Part shown: positions 1-12,268 of the stretch, piece by piece | How the letters are laid out: the number at the start of each line of letters is the position of its first letter | Position numbering within the stretch: the first letter of the stretch is position 1 | DNA from: Gymnopus androsaceus JB14 | Lineage: Eukaryota; Basidiomycota; Agaricomycetes; Agaricales; Omphalotaceae | Reading direction: 5' to 3' | DNA length: 64,000 bases | Assembly: GCA_009733575.1 (NCBI GenBank) | Contig: ML769580.1 | Coordinates: forward strand, 62,001-126,000 | Notes under the pieces: generated by a model | What the model saw: only the letters and a program-made list of their open reading frames with translations | What the model was told of the DNA's origin: nothing | The model's database searches: none | Made by a program: the position numbers and the translations under genes

Positions 1-710
1 TGAGGGAGGTGATATTGAGGGAAAAGTTTGGGAAAGAGTTACGGTATTCCGATATATTCAGTTCAATACATAATATCCAATCTATACTAAGTACACTGCC
101 ACTAATAAAAACGCTGATCCGTGATGTCATATGTCGTTAGCCGATGCGGTTCGGTTCACAATTTCTGTTCAATTCAAAGAAAAAAATAGACGCCCATATA
201 CTATCGATACCCCAGTAGTGCAAAAGCGCCCAGAAGTGCATAAATCACAGTATATGGGCTGTAGCTCTTGCAGTTCCTAACGGCTGCTCTTCAAACTTTT
301 AATGTAAGGTCTTCTACATGTTCCAAAGACATCTGTCTCCTTAATTTGAGCAAAAAGTATAAGCAAAAAATTCAGGAATTTTGAACTTGTGCGAAATCAC
401 ACTTTTTTCAGGTTTGCACGAGATCCTCGATTTTTAGAACCATAAATACTGCACATATAAGTATAAGGTTTTGACAGTAGCTTTAGTACATATATTAAAC
501 TGGTACTGCCGACCCATTAAGGTGTCCGACGGCTGGTTGTCGTTTCGCAAGCGGAAGAGGTGAAAAAGTGCAGTTTCGGGCACTGCTAAATTGCCGTTAA
601 GCGCTCATTGCACTTCTCTGCCATTTCGAAGGGTCTCGTCGGTTCCCTCTGGTATCTTTTTAAACGTCTCTTAAAAATCGCCAAAGTTGACGAGAAGACA
701 CTGTGACATC
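1..710. repeat. Repeat copy, 3' flank of MLKL-like copy A
   Basis: No gene is recognised here. The first bases match the stretch beginning near 20647, so the window opens inside one copy of a segmental duplication that recurs at about 4.9-8.5 kb and 19.25-22.7 kb. The segment is AT-rich and is the downstream flank of the minus-strand MLKL-like gene. Confidence 0.6.
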
Positions 711-2400
711 TTAAATATGGTCTCCCAAAATCCGAGAGCCATCCGTCAAAAATTGCAAAACTTTTTCTATAGTGACATTTTTTTTTGCACTTCTGGGGTA
801 ACGATAGTATGGCAAGAGAGACACAGCTTTACTATACTTGTGAGACGCTCGATCGAGATCTATTTCTACAAACACCCTTAATGAATGAGATTCTGGCGCT
901 AGAACGACTGCAGCTGCGTCGATCTGCGGAAGTACGGAGAACTCTGAAGATGCAGAACCAGCGAGAGTGGTGTGTTTCGGGGATTCTACGCGTAATGGCT
1001 CCTGCTGAAGACTACATGTTAGCTCCTCGAACAAGTTACAGACGAAGCACAAACATTTGACGTAGTAAGAGACATCATTTGCAATCTCACTATTTCGCAA
1101 ACAGCGGTACTGATAGAGACCACCAGTCCAGCCTATACATAAGTACCCTCAATATGTTATTTTCTTCGGAGCAAAATGGAAACACACCTCAAATGTGCTC
1201 CGCGCATGCTGGACTCGACGCTGAAGGGCTGCAAGATTATCGCTGTCCCTCTTTACAAACAGGACCGAGCGTAATCCGAGTCCACGTTTTCTTCTGAGCT
1301 TCAGCAACGTTTCTTGGATTTCCTGTAGATTTCTGAGAAAATACTCAGCCTTTGATATCAAGTAGGTCGCTGGAAATATACCGACCGAAAAAGTCCCTCC
1401 ATGTCTCTGCGTAATTCCTCATTTTCTTGAGCAGTAGGCGACCTTTTTACCTTCCGTAATACCATGCGAAAGTACTCCCTCACATCACGCAGGATCTCAG
1501 CAACCAACTGCTTATTGCTTCTGATAGTCTGAAAGGCAAGAGTCTAAGGAAAATAATACGAGGAACAAAAGTGAACGTACTTGTACTGTCGTGCAAATCT
1601 CAGTAAGCCCCGCTACTATGGGTTTTAGTGTCCCAAGAACAGGAACACTATCGCACACAACAAATGCAGCACTTCCGATACTAGCAGCAATCGCAAGTGC
1701 ATCTTCCGTTCGGCCCGAGCTTAGGGATAGAGGAATATCCGGCTGTTGGTTTGAGATACTTTTAAGTCAACTAAGATGCGTAAAATGAATAAAATATCGC
1801 TTACCATTGCGAAAGAGTATATGTTCTCCAACTTGTTTCGGAACGTTTCCAGGTCTTTGGTGATAGTTTTTTGCTTGTTCTTGCTCAGTGAGATCCGGGA
1901 ACTCGGACTCGCAACATTATTTTCAAGATACATGATGGTTTGCTGGAGTATGCTAAGCGTAGGAAACATAACTCAATACCGCTGTAACCAGAAAAAGAAT
2001 TATACTACGCACCGTGTCATACTCGGAATGAACATCCCGACTAAGACACCATCTTTCTGAACTATCTGATTATTCTCCAATTCGAGATTCGCCTGCGTCC
2101 AGGCGCTCTCGACCAAACGATAAATACAGTCTAATATCTGACGATGCTCCTTGAAAATGTTATCCTGTTGGTTGTCAGTTAATATAGCACTTTGGAAGAT
2201 AGCTGTACGAGTCTTACATTGTTCAAAACCTTTAATCGTTCCAGTAGTATTCTCGTGTCCATTGATTCCAAAGTCGATGTGGTCGTGTTACCGCTACCAC
2301 TCCGAGTCTCCAATACATCCAAAGGCGTAGTCAAAGTTTGTTGGCTAGATGAAGTACTCATGGTAGAAACACTCGAACGTGAACATCGTAAATGGAGCAT
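711..2400 (-). CDS. MLKL-like N-terminal helical domain protein, copy A
   Basis: A multi-exon minus-strand gene with about seven exons. Clear junctions include GTAAGA after about 2222, GTGCGT near 2015 and GTAAGC near 1804. Exons 1-3 encode Ser/Thr-rich sequence and then amphipathic helices. Exon 4 (about 1590-1750) holds the segment ALAIAASIGSAAF followed by LGTLKPIVAGLTEIC. Exon 5 has TIRSNKQLVAEILRDVREYF, and exon 6 has LQEIQETLLKLRRK ending in a Phe-Glu. This order and spacing resemble the MLKL N-terminal four-helix domain found in many agaricomycete proteins, a HeLo-like fold linked to membrane-active cell death in other systems. No kinase or NACHT domain is seen, so the protein looks like a domain-only member of about 400 residues. 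The junction near 1370 is not resolved. The start at 2400 was chosen because all three copies share it. Function is inferred from family resemblance only. Confidence 0.5.
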
Positions 2401-2905
2401 AATGATTTGGGCGCGGCAAGTGAAGAAAACGTTCTTGATTGCTGTGAATGGCTAGGCTGAGACGGACAGAAGTGCAAAGGGCGGAATATCGATACTAGGA
2501 TCTGGACAAGGAGATGCGGACGAAAAGAATAGCTGTGGAATAGGTGTAGAGCACAGGCACTACAGACGCCAATGGCCTGATGAAGCTTTTGGGCGTTACC
2601 CAAGTAAACAGCGCCTCATATTTGACAGGGTAGGTCAGAATCACTGGAAGAGCACAAGCTGTTACTGACCTGTGAAACAGATTGGAACCCTAGACAGAGC
2701 ATAGAGATAATTTGGTTTCGACGATGAGTACTTACATGATCGTTGAAGCGCCTGTACTTACTTGAGGGGCAGGTCATAACGCTCTTTACTACAATAATAT
2801 ATACAAAAATAATGCCTATTCGTTACACTCCACCCGCAGCCTGCGTCCTCTCCAACATCTTATTCACCGCAACAGGTCTCCCACTAGACGGATGCATCAT
2901 ATCAC

Positions 2906-4203
2906 TCAATTTTGCTCTCGCATGCGTTTCAAGAGCATGGGTAGGATGAGAGGTGTGATGGTGTGTCCGTAGCCGAAACGCCATTCGGGACCACCAGACG
3001 CAGTGCCAGTCCCAGCCCCAGGTGTCGCACCCGCACTTTGCTGCGAAGAAGGAGACCCAAAGCTTCCTTCTCCGAATAAATCTTCCATCAACCCAGTTCG
3101 CGATTGCGATTCTGGTGTGCCAGAACCTGACCCGCCCCCAACCCTCTTGGTCATAGCTGGACTTAGCGTTCCATACGGAGAGGGAAATCGTTGTTGTTGT
3201 TGGGAGGGAGCCTGAGCCTCGATCCCCGGCCCTGGAACAGCGCCCGGTTCCTCACTCCATAAGCTATACAAAGCTATAATCTCCTGCGAGATGGTTGATA
3301 TCACGGAAAGAGATACATTGAGATCTGCTAGGAAAGCAACGGGATCTTGCCTTCTCGTCGTCGTCTCGTCGAATATAGTATTCTGAGTCGGGGTGTGAAG
3401 GACAAGAGTGAGGTAGATGGCAGATATGGCGATGAGATGCGGTGGATACAGGAGACAGAGCTGAGAGCGGTAGGTGTCGTTGATGGTGAACCAAGCAGTT
3501 TGTAATGCGCCTTCTGATAATTTGAGTTTTCCCCTGCCAGAACCCCAATACCTAGGCCCATCTTCAGCTCCAATCCCCGTCCCCAACTCCCCTGCCTCCG
3601 CCTCAACCTCGGCGTCCTTCCTACACAAGGCAAGCAAGGTACGATACGGATGAAAAACAACCAAATCACACTCCAGATCGTCGACAAGATAAAACTCCAT
3701 TTCAGCTAGTTTGGAGTTGTCCGAGGGAAAGGTGGGTTTTCCTGGGCCTTGTTGGTTGAAGAGAGTACGGGACTCGGATACGACGTTCTTGATGTGGACA
3801 GGAGATTCTTCGGCTTTAGCAGCGACGTAGCAACATGCAGAGAGGACTAGGTATGGGTCGGTTTCGCAGTATGAGTTTTTGAGGTAGAAACGGTGGAAAA
3901 AGACGATGGCGGTTGAGATTACTCGTTGGCGGAGTTGCAGTTTTTTTCCGAGCTTGGAAATTACTTCGGATAGTGTTAGAGTAGTTTGAGCGAATAGTGT
4001 ATGGACTTACAGTTGGCAAAGTGAATCTGAAAAAAGCCCAAGTGCTCCGGCTCTGCGACATACAGCACATCGTCTGCTCGAGCCTGCTTCAATGTAGCTC
4101 GGTCAACGATCTAGCATTTACTGCAGAAATTGATTAATGGACAAGTCGTGGAATAAAGTATCCTTACTCACTAGTGTGAACTGGCCCAAAAGTCGGGGGC
4201 CAT
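2906..4203 (-). pseudogene. SSN8: Cyclin C (Mediator kinase-module cyclin), copy 1, broken
   Basis: Cyclin C partners CDK8/Ssn3 in the Mediator kinase module and in transcription control. The exons read in order: start at 4201-4203 with the FWASSHY motif; an exon near 4030-4120; the core KLQLRQRVISTAIVFFHRFY, then ETDPYLVLSACCYVAAKAEE; then EFYLVDDLECDLVVFHPYR and a NDTYRSQLCLLYPP helix. All are hallmarks of the cyclin C box pair. Three lesions separate it from copy 2. An in-frame TAG replaces the conserved Trp of the WIVDR motif near 4116. Nine bases are missing after the SLWS motif. One base is missing before 2906, which ends the protein early at REQN. The TAG falls near residue 13, so this copy is probably not translated as full cyclin C. 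Confidence 0.8.
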
Positions 4204-4429
4204 GGCGCGCGACTGGCCAAAAAAAGACAAGTCATGAAGGCTGAATTACGCGTTGGGAAAAAGTCCATGGCTTGTTTTTCTTGGCTAACGACTAAAGACT
4301 CGAAGTAGAATTGGGAAGATATGGTACAGATGCATTCGGAGATTAATATACAGCAATGATACACCAGCCCTCTATAATGGATAGTTTTAGTTGAATTCCA
4401 GCGCAGGAGTGTGTAATGCATACCTTGCT

Positions 4430-4781
4430 CTAAAAGTCAGAAACGCGTCCTTTAAAGCTCCAATCTCCTTCACTATCCTCTCCATACTTTTTACTGACTG
4501 GTTCAGTTTTAGGTCCATCTTGTTCACCAGTAATTCGGTTGACGGTGATATTTTCTTCCGTTTTAACAGGAGTTTCTGCGACAGGAGCGGTCGACAATGC
4601 AGGGTTCGGCAGGGATTTAGATTTCTTCTGAAGTTCCTCGAATTCCAGTTGTAGTTCTCGAGGAAGCGGAGGTGGAGAAGGTCAAGAAAAGGTGCTGATA
4701 GACCTTGTAAGTAGATAGAGGAGGACGGATAATCTTTGCGCGACAGAAAGATTTAGTCGTTATTGAGAGCATCGTCGACAT
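4430..4781 (-). pseudogene. SDHAF4: SDHAF4-like succinate dehydrogenase assembly factor, frames shifted
   Basis: The C-terminal reading frame contains NRITGEQDGPKTEP, then KKYGEDSEGDWSFKGRVSDF and a stop. This matches the terminal motif of the SDHAF4/DUF1674 family, mitochondrial matrix proteins that help FAD-loaded Sdh1 join Sdh2. The N-terminus from the ATG at 4779-4781 is basic, Ser/Thr-rich and free of acidic residues, as expected of a mitochondrial presequence. The two parts lie in different frames. The shift must fall between about 4720 and 4670, and no good intron is seen there (only a weak GTCTAT donor), so a one- or two-base indel is the simplest reading. It lies upstream of cyclin C copy 1 on the same strand. 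No counterpart was found next to cyclin C copy 2. Confidence 0.65.
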
Positions 4782-4872
4782 GGTTTGGGGGAGAGACAAA
4801 ATTGTGAGAAATCCGAAGATGTCCGATCGGATACTCAGGAGATCGAGTAATACCCAATTATTGCTCACTATA

Positions 4873-6400
4873 GTGATATTTGCTTCACCGACAATTCGTT
4901 TACAACAGGAGCATATTTAATGTCCGAGTATATTCCCCACTCCGTTACTACTAATTAGTGCTACTACAAGAATCAAGTACATAGTACGTTCAATTTCAAA
5001 GCAAAATATCCGATAGTAACCATTGACCAAAGCCAAGTTCCATATGACGAAGATCCCTGGTAATTTACATCACACCCTACTGCTGTCTTTGACCAGTTGG
5101 CCGTGACCCCAAGCTCCGCCTGCAGGGAACATTTGCCTCTGCTGCTGCATCGATTGTCCGATTGTTGTTGTAGCTGAGGTCAAGACAACATAAACTGCCT
5201 TTGGAACTGTGAAGTAGCCGAGTCGTCGACCACTGAGGCAGGAGAAAACATTGGCAGGGGAGACGCATCTGCATCTGGGATATCATCGGCGATTGACAGG
5301 AGCAATTGAAGAGGTATATCTCCTAGCCAGATTCACTCCTTCAAGCGGTCAATTCAACACAGGAGCTTTCACGACGTTCACGTTTATGATGGGTCGCAAG
5401 AAAACGAATGGACGCGGAGCGTCATCACCATCGTCGGAAGCCTCCGCTCATGAGCCAATGGCGTTGTTGATGAACACCGGTGCATAAGCCTGTGTAAAGG
5501 AAACCAAAATCGAGGGAGAGGAGATCCATTTCGGAGGCGCCGTAGGAGGAGGAAGCATAGGCGAGTTTAGCGGATGATGTACGCGGGTATGGATGCGACG
5601 GGATGCAAGGAGAAAGGGATTGGATTTGGAACCGTGGAAGTAAAAGCTAGAGCAGAAGGAGAGGATTCTGCTGCTGCTGGCAGTAGTGAAGGGTTGAAAC
5701 TACTCTGTTGGTAGCCTTGCTAGTTGGTAAAGCAATTCTTGTACGTGCTAGTGATAATGAAGTATCAGAACTGGCCTCAGTTGATACTGCAATGTCATTC
5801 GTTAAACGCGTTCGAGGACTCTGCGTAAAGATAGAATTTCCAAAACTAAAGCACCTACATGCTCTGTTGCATCTGCTTCCATCTGTGCTGCTGCGAGAAC
5901 TATTTGCCATCCGACTGGAGCTAAACAATTGATCGTACTCGGTGGTTGTTTTGGTATGATTGTTACAATGGATACGAGGATAGATTAGTGCTGAAGAAGA
6001 AGCGTTTGCTTCGGGATCTGAAGAAGCCTGCATGAGGGATACAGTAGTGATCTGAACCACTTCGTCCTCGAGCGACCATTCTGAGCTGGAACATCTTCTG
6101 TGAGGAGCAGCCAACGGGTCCAAGTTTCGTGTGTCGATTTCTGCTTGTTCTCAGGAACGGAAAAGGATGCGCTTCATGTCCGTTTTAAAAAAGCTAGGCG
6201 CTGCTTTGCGTTGCTCGTCAACGACCTGATCTTGCTCTGTATCGTTTCCGTGCTCTCCTTGTCGTACTCGTAGATTATTCATCCTTTCTTTTCCTTTCCC
6301 TTTTGAACATGATATATAAGTAGTTGAGAGGTGACATTGAGCGAAGAGTTTGGTAAGAGTTGGTAAATATTCCGATAGTTCAATTCAGAGTCGATTCAAT
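4873..6400. repeat. Segment X, copy 1 of a dispersed duplication
   Basis: This stretch matches 19250-20790 closely over its whole length, with indels; for example, part of the 5470-5600 stretch is missing from the other copy. The minus strand holds Gln-rich and Ser-rich open stretches. In both copies it lies immediately beyond the 3' end of the following MLKL-like gene, so it belongs to the same duplicated unit. No known protein family was recognised. Confidence 0.7.
5647..6123 (-). CDS. Unidentified Ser-rich open frame in segment X, copy 1
   Basis: An open frame rich in Ser, Thr and Arg, with segments such as SSSEWSLEDEVVQITTVSL. It is preserved in the second copy at 19946-20455 with mostly conservative changes. 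No ATG opens the frame in either copy: upstream stops occur just 5' of a TTG Leu codon at about 6121. If real, it is therefore an internal exon whose start lies further upstream. A possible short intron with a GTAGGTG donor lies near 5860, but copy 2 lacks the matching acceptor. I do not recognise the family. Conservation between the copies may simply reflect recent duplication. Confidence 0.25.
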   Translation of the reverse strand: MDPLAAPHRRCSSSEWSLEDEVVQITTVSLMQASSDPEANASSSALIYPRIHCNNHTKTTTEYDQLFSSSRMANSSRSSTDGSRCNRACRCFSFGNSIFTQSPRTRLTNDIAVSTEASSDTSLSLARTRIALPTSKATNRVVSTLHYCQQQQNPLLLL

Positions 6401-6476
6401 TCATATTCTAATGTATAGTACACTGCCACTAATACACTAATACACATCTCATCACCTGTCCTAACAACGGCAATGT

Positions 6477-8151
6477 TCAATTAAAAAAAAAATAGACACC
6501 CATATATGGCAAGAGAGACACAGCTGTACCATGCTTATGAGACGCTCTATCGAGATCTACTTCAATTTCTACAGAGACCCATTGCTTGCTCGATGAATGA
6601 GATTCTGACGCCAGAATGACTGCCACTGCATTGTTCTGCGGAAGTGCGGAAAGCTCTGAAGATGCAGAGCCAGTGAAAGTGGAGTATTCTGTGCTTAACG
6701 GCTCCTGCAGAAGACTATACGTTAGCTCTTTGAACAAAGAGTTACAGACGAAGCACAAACATTTAACGTAGCAGTGAGAGCCATCATCTGCAATCTCATA
6801 TTATCCATACCACTCACTATCTCGTAAACAGCGATATTGGTAGAGACCACCAGTCCAGCCTATACATAAGCACCTTTCTTAATAATACGTTATTTCCTTC
6901 GGAGAAAAATGGAAACACACCTCGAATGTGCTCCTTGCAAGCTGGATTCGACGCTGAAGGGCTTCGAGATCATCGCTGTCCCTCTTGGCGAACAGGATTA
7001 AGCGTAATCCATGTTTTTTTCTGAGCTTCAGCAACGTATTTTGGACTTCTTGTAGATTCCTGATATCCAGTGAATCAGCGCTCGGCTTTTGGTGGAATCA
7101 AATAGGAAAGACATACTGAAAAAGTCCCTCCACGTCTCTGCGTATCTCTTCATTTGCCTGAGCTGTAGGGGACTTTCGCACCTTCCGTACTACCATGCGA
7201 AAGTACTCCCTCACATCACGCAGGATCTCGGATACCAACTGCTTATTGCTTCTGATAGTCTGAAAGGTGAGAGTCTTAGTAAAATAATACAAGAACAAAA
7301 AGTGAACATACTTTTACTGTTGTGCAAATTTCAGTAAACCCCGCTGCTATGGGCTTTAGCGTCCCAAGAACAGGAACACTATCGCACACAACAGATAAAG
7401 CACTTCCGATACTAGCAGCAATTGTGAGTGCATCTTCCGTTCGGCCTGAACTTGCTGGTGAAGGAATATATGGCTGTTAATTTACTGCGTAAACAGTGCG
7501 TGCAAAAAGAAGTAATATCAGAGCACTTGCCATCGCAAAGGAGTGTATTCCGTTCAAATTGTTTTGGAATGTTTCTAGGTCTCTTGTGATTAATTTTTGT
7601 ATGATCTTCAGGCTTCCCCTTCTACGCAGGGTGTTTCGGGAACTCGGACTTGCAATATTATTTTCAATATATTCGATGGTTTGCTGGAGTATGCTAAGCG
7701 TAAAAAACGCCAGTCAATATCAATGTAACCAGAAAAAGAATTATATGCACCCTGTCATACTTGGAATGAACGTCCCAACTAGAACGCCGTCCCTCAGAAC
7801 TATCTGGTCATCCTCCAATTCGAGATTTGCCTGTATCAAAGCGCTTTCGACCAAACAATAGATGCAGTCCATTATCTGACGATGTTCCTTGAGAATGCTA
7901 TCCTGCTGAGGAAGATGCGGTCGTCAGTTTATATACAACATTTCGGAAGCTAGTAATACGAGTCTTACATTGCTCAAAACCTTTAATCGTTCCAGTAGTA
8001 TTCTCGTATCCATTGATTCCAAGGTCGATGTGGTAGTGTTACCGCTACTACTCCGAGTCTCCGATAGACCCAAAGACATAGTCAAGGTTTGTTGGTTAGA
8101 CAAAGTACTCATGGTAGAAGCACTCGAACGTGAACGTCGCAAATGGAGCAT
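6477..8151 (-). pseudogene. MLKL-like N-terminal helical domain protein, copy B
   Basis: The second member of the family, with the same exon order as copy A. Exon 1 runs from the ATG at 8149-8151 to a GTAAGA donor. Core helices from the TIRSNKQLVSEILRDVREYF segment are clear at 7170-7260. The exon-6 acceptor differs from copies A and C because about ten extra bases are present, yet it can still be joined in frame. The last exon carries an 18-base insertion near 6800-6820 that adds a TAA stop, so the tail conserved in the other two copies is out of reach. The helical core is intact. A shortened protein could be made, which makes the pseudogene label tentative. Confidence 0.45.
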
Positions 8152-9023
8152 AATGGTTTGGGTGCAGCAAATAGAGAAAATTCTTGATCAGTTTGAATGA
8201 CTAGGCTGAGACAAAAGTGCAAAGTGTTGAGGGTGGAATATCGATGCTAGGACAAGGAAATGCGGAAAGAAAGAATAGCTGTAGAATAGGTGTAGAGCAC
8301 AGGCGCTACAGACGCCAATGGCTTGATGAAGCTTTCGGGCGTTAACCCAGGTAAACAGCGTCCCATATTTGACAGAACATCTCAGGCTGCTCGCCGCCCC
8401 GGAGACTGAGAGAAGTAGTAAAAGGTAGATCAAATCAAGCCCGGTAGGTCAGAATCATCGGTCAGAATCATCGGAACAGCAGAAGCTGTTACTAGCTTTT
8501 AAACAGATTTGAACCACAAGCTACCACAAGTTTCGTGCCAAGGGTGAATTTCAACGCAATGTACATGCTAGTAAGTAAAGGGAAAGATGGTACTTGCTGG
8601 AAGGCGGCGGGCGCCTACTTTATCGCCCTCTTGCCTGTGTAATGATTCAAACGATAATTTACAACGTAGTACATACATGGCGCAAATAATTTATTGTACA
8701 TAGATACTTCTATGATATTGGATAGCCATTGAACAATCCTCAGCAATCGGTGTTTTTTCTTTGTATTTGACGTTGGACTTTGAGGTTTAAAGCATGGAGT
8801 TGAAGCAGGAACGGTTTTTAAACCATTGACTCAGCCTTTACCGATCCGTTCACATGAGCTTAAATGCACAGAGATGCTTGTTCGCAGTAAAAAAACTCAC
8901 CGAATGCGAGTCATGGTCTTCTCTTGGGCCCGTATACGATACCTGTCCCGAGCTTTCATGACTTTGTATCATATCCGTCTCAACCTTAATCTCGACGTGG
9001 CTCTACGAAATTGTACGAACCGG

Positions 9024-11004
9024 TTAGCTACCAAGCGTCCGCGAAGCATGCCAGAGGATCACACGTACATGATGCAACGGATTCTTATTATCAAGTCCCT
9101 GTCCAAGCCCCACTCCAGCTTGAGCCTCGAAATCATTCTGCTGACTCATTCCAGACCGAGCGGTACTAGCATCCTCGTTCGACTTGAAGCTACGGAATAC
9201 CAGTCCACTGCCAATTCCTTTGAGCCCACGGATGTTGCCAGTTTGCAAAGGAATAGAAACCATTCCGCTCGTGCCGTTCATTTGCGTTCGGATCTTTTCA
9301 CGGCGGTTGAGTGTAGCGAGGAGGGAGCTGAAGTACACTGGGACAGAAGGGAGCGACATGGATTAGTTCAATTTAGGTTGACACGGAAGACTCGACGTAC
9401 GTTTACTAAGCATGTAGAACGCTCCTGCATAAGCAAATGTTTCCTTCATTGTGAGCATCTAGCATGAACGTCAATACCACGCCATCTGCGATACGCAGTG
9501 AATGCGATGAGAAAACTCACGATGATCAAAGTAGCAATAGCCACTACACTTGTCAAAAGCCCTGTAGTAACGGTATAGAGGATCAATGTGCTGATCACCG
9601 AGTTCGTCCTAGTAGAGCATGAGAAATCACGGGACGACGGGGAGTGAAAAATGCTGCTGAACGTACCGTTTTATTCCAGACCGACTATTCCATAGTAACA
9701 CACATAAGAATCCAGCGAGGATTGAGTCGGCAACACAGATGGAAATGAGAGTAGCGTCCAGTTCTCCCTGTTAGAAGCGAATTCGACAACTGAAGGAAGA
9801 AAAACATGAACCAAGGATACTTACGATGAGATTGAGAGCCTGGAGGCCAGATTCGCTTACACTGATGAAAACGAAAGTTGAGATGAGAACACACCATCAG
9901 ACTATTAGGAATAATTTGGTACGCACGTCTTTGATGTGCAGTCTAAAATTTCCGAGGTCAGTTTCGCATTTCTCTGTGATTTCATTGAAGAAAAAGACTC
10001 ACAGAGACCTGCGACTAACGCACAAATGACGGGAAACACCTATATAACGGGGTCCATCAGTAATGAGGATAAATCTTGCTCAGGGGAGAGTGAATGGAAC
10101 ATACCGGTATAGCGGTCAAGATCCAGTTCTTATTGCTGACTTCATTGAAGTTAAAATGGGTTGAGGTAATGAAAACGGCGGCTACTCACGTCTCCAGATT
10201 CGATAGCAGTAAAATCTTGGGTAGACTATATCAGCCACCGTACCCATAAGCTTGAACAAGGAAATGCATACCCTCGCACACCACTATCACTTAAACACTG
10301 AGAAAGTCCATGAACCATTGGCATATTGCTCGCTGAAAGAGACCAGAGGAAAAAACTCACCATCATAAACAGCGAGAACTAATCGAAATCCATCGTCAAA
10401 ATAGTTCAGATCATCACGGAGCAAGCTAGAAAAGATATATATTATTACCCACCGTCAATGTCCTACAGTATGATAATTAACGATTCATGACCTCACGAAA
10501 AGAAAGCGAATCGTTTGCTCACCATGGTACCTTGTTGATCAGTATGCTCAAGGGATTGACTATGGACTCTTCCGTGAGCTTACGCAGAGCGACTGCTGCA
10601 AGAACGGCATGAAGAGTGTCCAGGATCCTATCGACAAATAGGATATAAACCATACTCAAATGGTTAAAAAGACGGCAAGCTTACCAAAGAACTAGAACCT
10701 GTATCGAAGTATCACAGAGGTAAGAACATTGTATCGAAGTAAACGTAGCATGAAATCGAATGAAGACTCACCAAAAGACGTGTACTTAAGGGGTCATTAC
10801 CGGATCTCCGAAAGTAAACAAACGTTTGGTGTGTCGTTAGACCATAAAACCTGCAATACACGAAAGAAAGAGTCAGTCACTGTCGCGACTCTGAAGCTAG
10901 TCAACCACTCACACGCCTGCAAGGTAACTCCCGGCGTACAGCCCATTGAGCGACTCTGTCAGTTTCGTAGCAAGATTGGGGTCTAAAGGAGTCAGGCCTG
11001 ACAT
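9024..11004 (-). CDS. DUF6534 seven-transmembrane protein, copy 1
   Basis: A family of basidiomycete integral membrane proteins of unknown function. Exon 1, from the ATG at 11002-11004, encodes MSGLTPLDPNLATKLTESLN and ends GGCGT|GTGAGT. Exon 2 joins in frame to give VFYGLTTHQTFVYFRRSGND. A tiny exon (VLVLW) then joins ILDTLHAVLAAVALRK, the WxLDxxH motif of the family. Later exons give NSVISTLILYTVTTGLLTSV and FAYAGAFYMLSKLYFSSLLA, the typical last two membrane helices. The protein ends in a hydrophilic Ser-rich tail. The gene is divergent from the small membrane-protein gene at 11822. About ten introns are needed, and not every junction in 9650-10550 was checked. Confidence 0.75.
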
Positions 11005-11821
11005 CGACTGGAGAGGGAATATTCAGGGAGTGCTTGAGATGCTGAAGGAGATGGGCCGGGCGAGCTTGACTCTTCCAAGACAAGTCAGTCTTTTATTATA
11101 TCCCATTCGGCGGTTCGGAATGAGCATTGCCTCTAGGTTGGTTTCGCCATCCGTATTGACGAAGAGATAGTGTCCTTTTTAATCATGATCCTGCCAATCC
11201 CTAACAGTGCCTCTTGGGGAAAGAGTCAATAAGAATATTGAAAAGTAGCACTATCCTCGGGGAAATTAGCGCGCTGTGTCAATACACGAAGTTTTGGCCG
11301 CACTGTTCAGCAGAGCATGATATCTATTCACTCACACTGTCCGTAATATCCCACTCGACTGGTCAAGCAAGAAATACAAAGAAATGCTGTGTAGAAGTTT
11401 GAAGCAGAGGGCTCGAGTTTTGATCCGATCAAAGTTTGGATTTAATTTCGGCTCGTTGACCCGTACTGAAAATTACTGCATTCATCAATTCCACTTCTTC
11501 GTGCCACTTGGTTTCTTGCCTGCTAGAATCAACATCCATCGCTGTCAAGAACTTCGGCAGTGCAATTCAGCCATTCGAGAGTGTAGCAGAGTATCAAGTA
11601 AGTGTAGAGCCTACTTTGCGCTCAACTGCTTCACTGCAACACCGCCGAGACTCTTGCACTGCTCGCCATTCACATCTGCATCTGTTGTTCATCTATCACC
11701 ATTTTAACGCTAGTACTATACTGGACCAGATCATGCCATCTTTCATCCCCACGATCAGTTTCAACAGAACTTGCTCTGACTTTGAGTTCTTCCTCGCTTC
11801 CCTCCTCTAGAACATTCAGCG
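11005..11821. other. Intergenic region between divergent membrane-protein genes
   Basis: No coding exon is supported. This stretch should hold both promoters of the divergent pair. A CT-rich tract lies just before the ATG at 11822. Its counterpart in unit Y2 is 16358-17061. Confidence 0.5.
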
Positions 11822-12268
11822 ATGTTATTCTACCCTATCCTCCTACCGTGGCCAATTCTCCTTCACGCTATAGGACTAACGACCCTCGGATGCACCATGC
11901 TGCTCGCGAAACCTACTGCGAAAGCACCAGAAGACATCTCTACCCTCGGAATCGCGACGATTGCGCTCGGAATGTCATGTAAGCCATCCCTGCTCTTGCA
12001 AACGACTCACACTTGCTAAACGATCGTAGATATCTCCACTTCATACATGCCCATGGAAGACAACCAGTTCCTTCACGCGAGTGCTCCCGTTAGGGTTCTA
12101 CTCGCCTCGCTGGCTGGCCTCAAGTGGTTAACGATCAGCAAGGAGAATGCGAGGTTGTATAAGAAGCGGAACGCGCTCCTGGGGATTTTACTGTATGATG
12201 GGCTGGGAGGGTTGATCCTGGGATGGTATCTTGGGACTTTCAGCGGGAAGGTCGCGTCCTATAGGTGA
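11822..12268 (+). CDS. Small integral membrane protein, copy 1
   Basis: Two exons, 11822-11978 and 12030-12268, are joined across a GTAAGC...TAG intron to give about 131 residues. The N-terminus is a hydrophobic helix (MLFYPILLPWPILLHAIGLT), followed by a second helix around TLGIATIALGMSY. A loop, STSYMPMEDNQFLHASAPVR, comes next, then two more hydrophobic stretches ending near LGGLILGWYLGTF, which suggests four membrane helices. Short proteins of this design are common and uncharacterised in Agaricomycetes. No enzyme motif is visible. The start follows a CT-rich leader and is shared with the copy at 17062. Confidence 0.6.
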
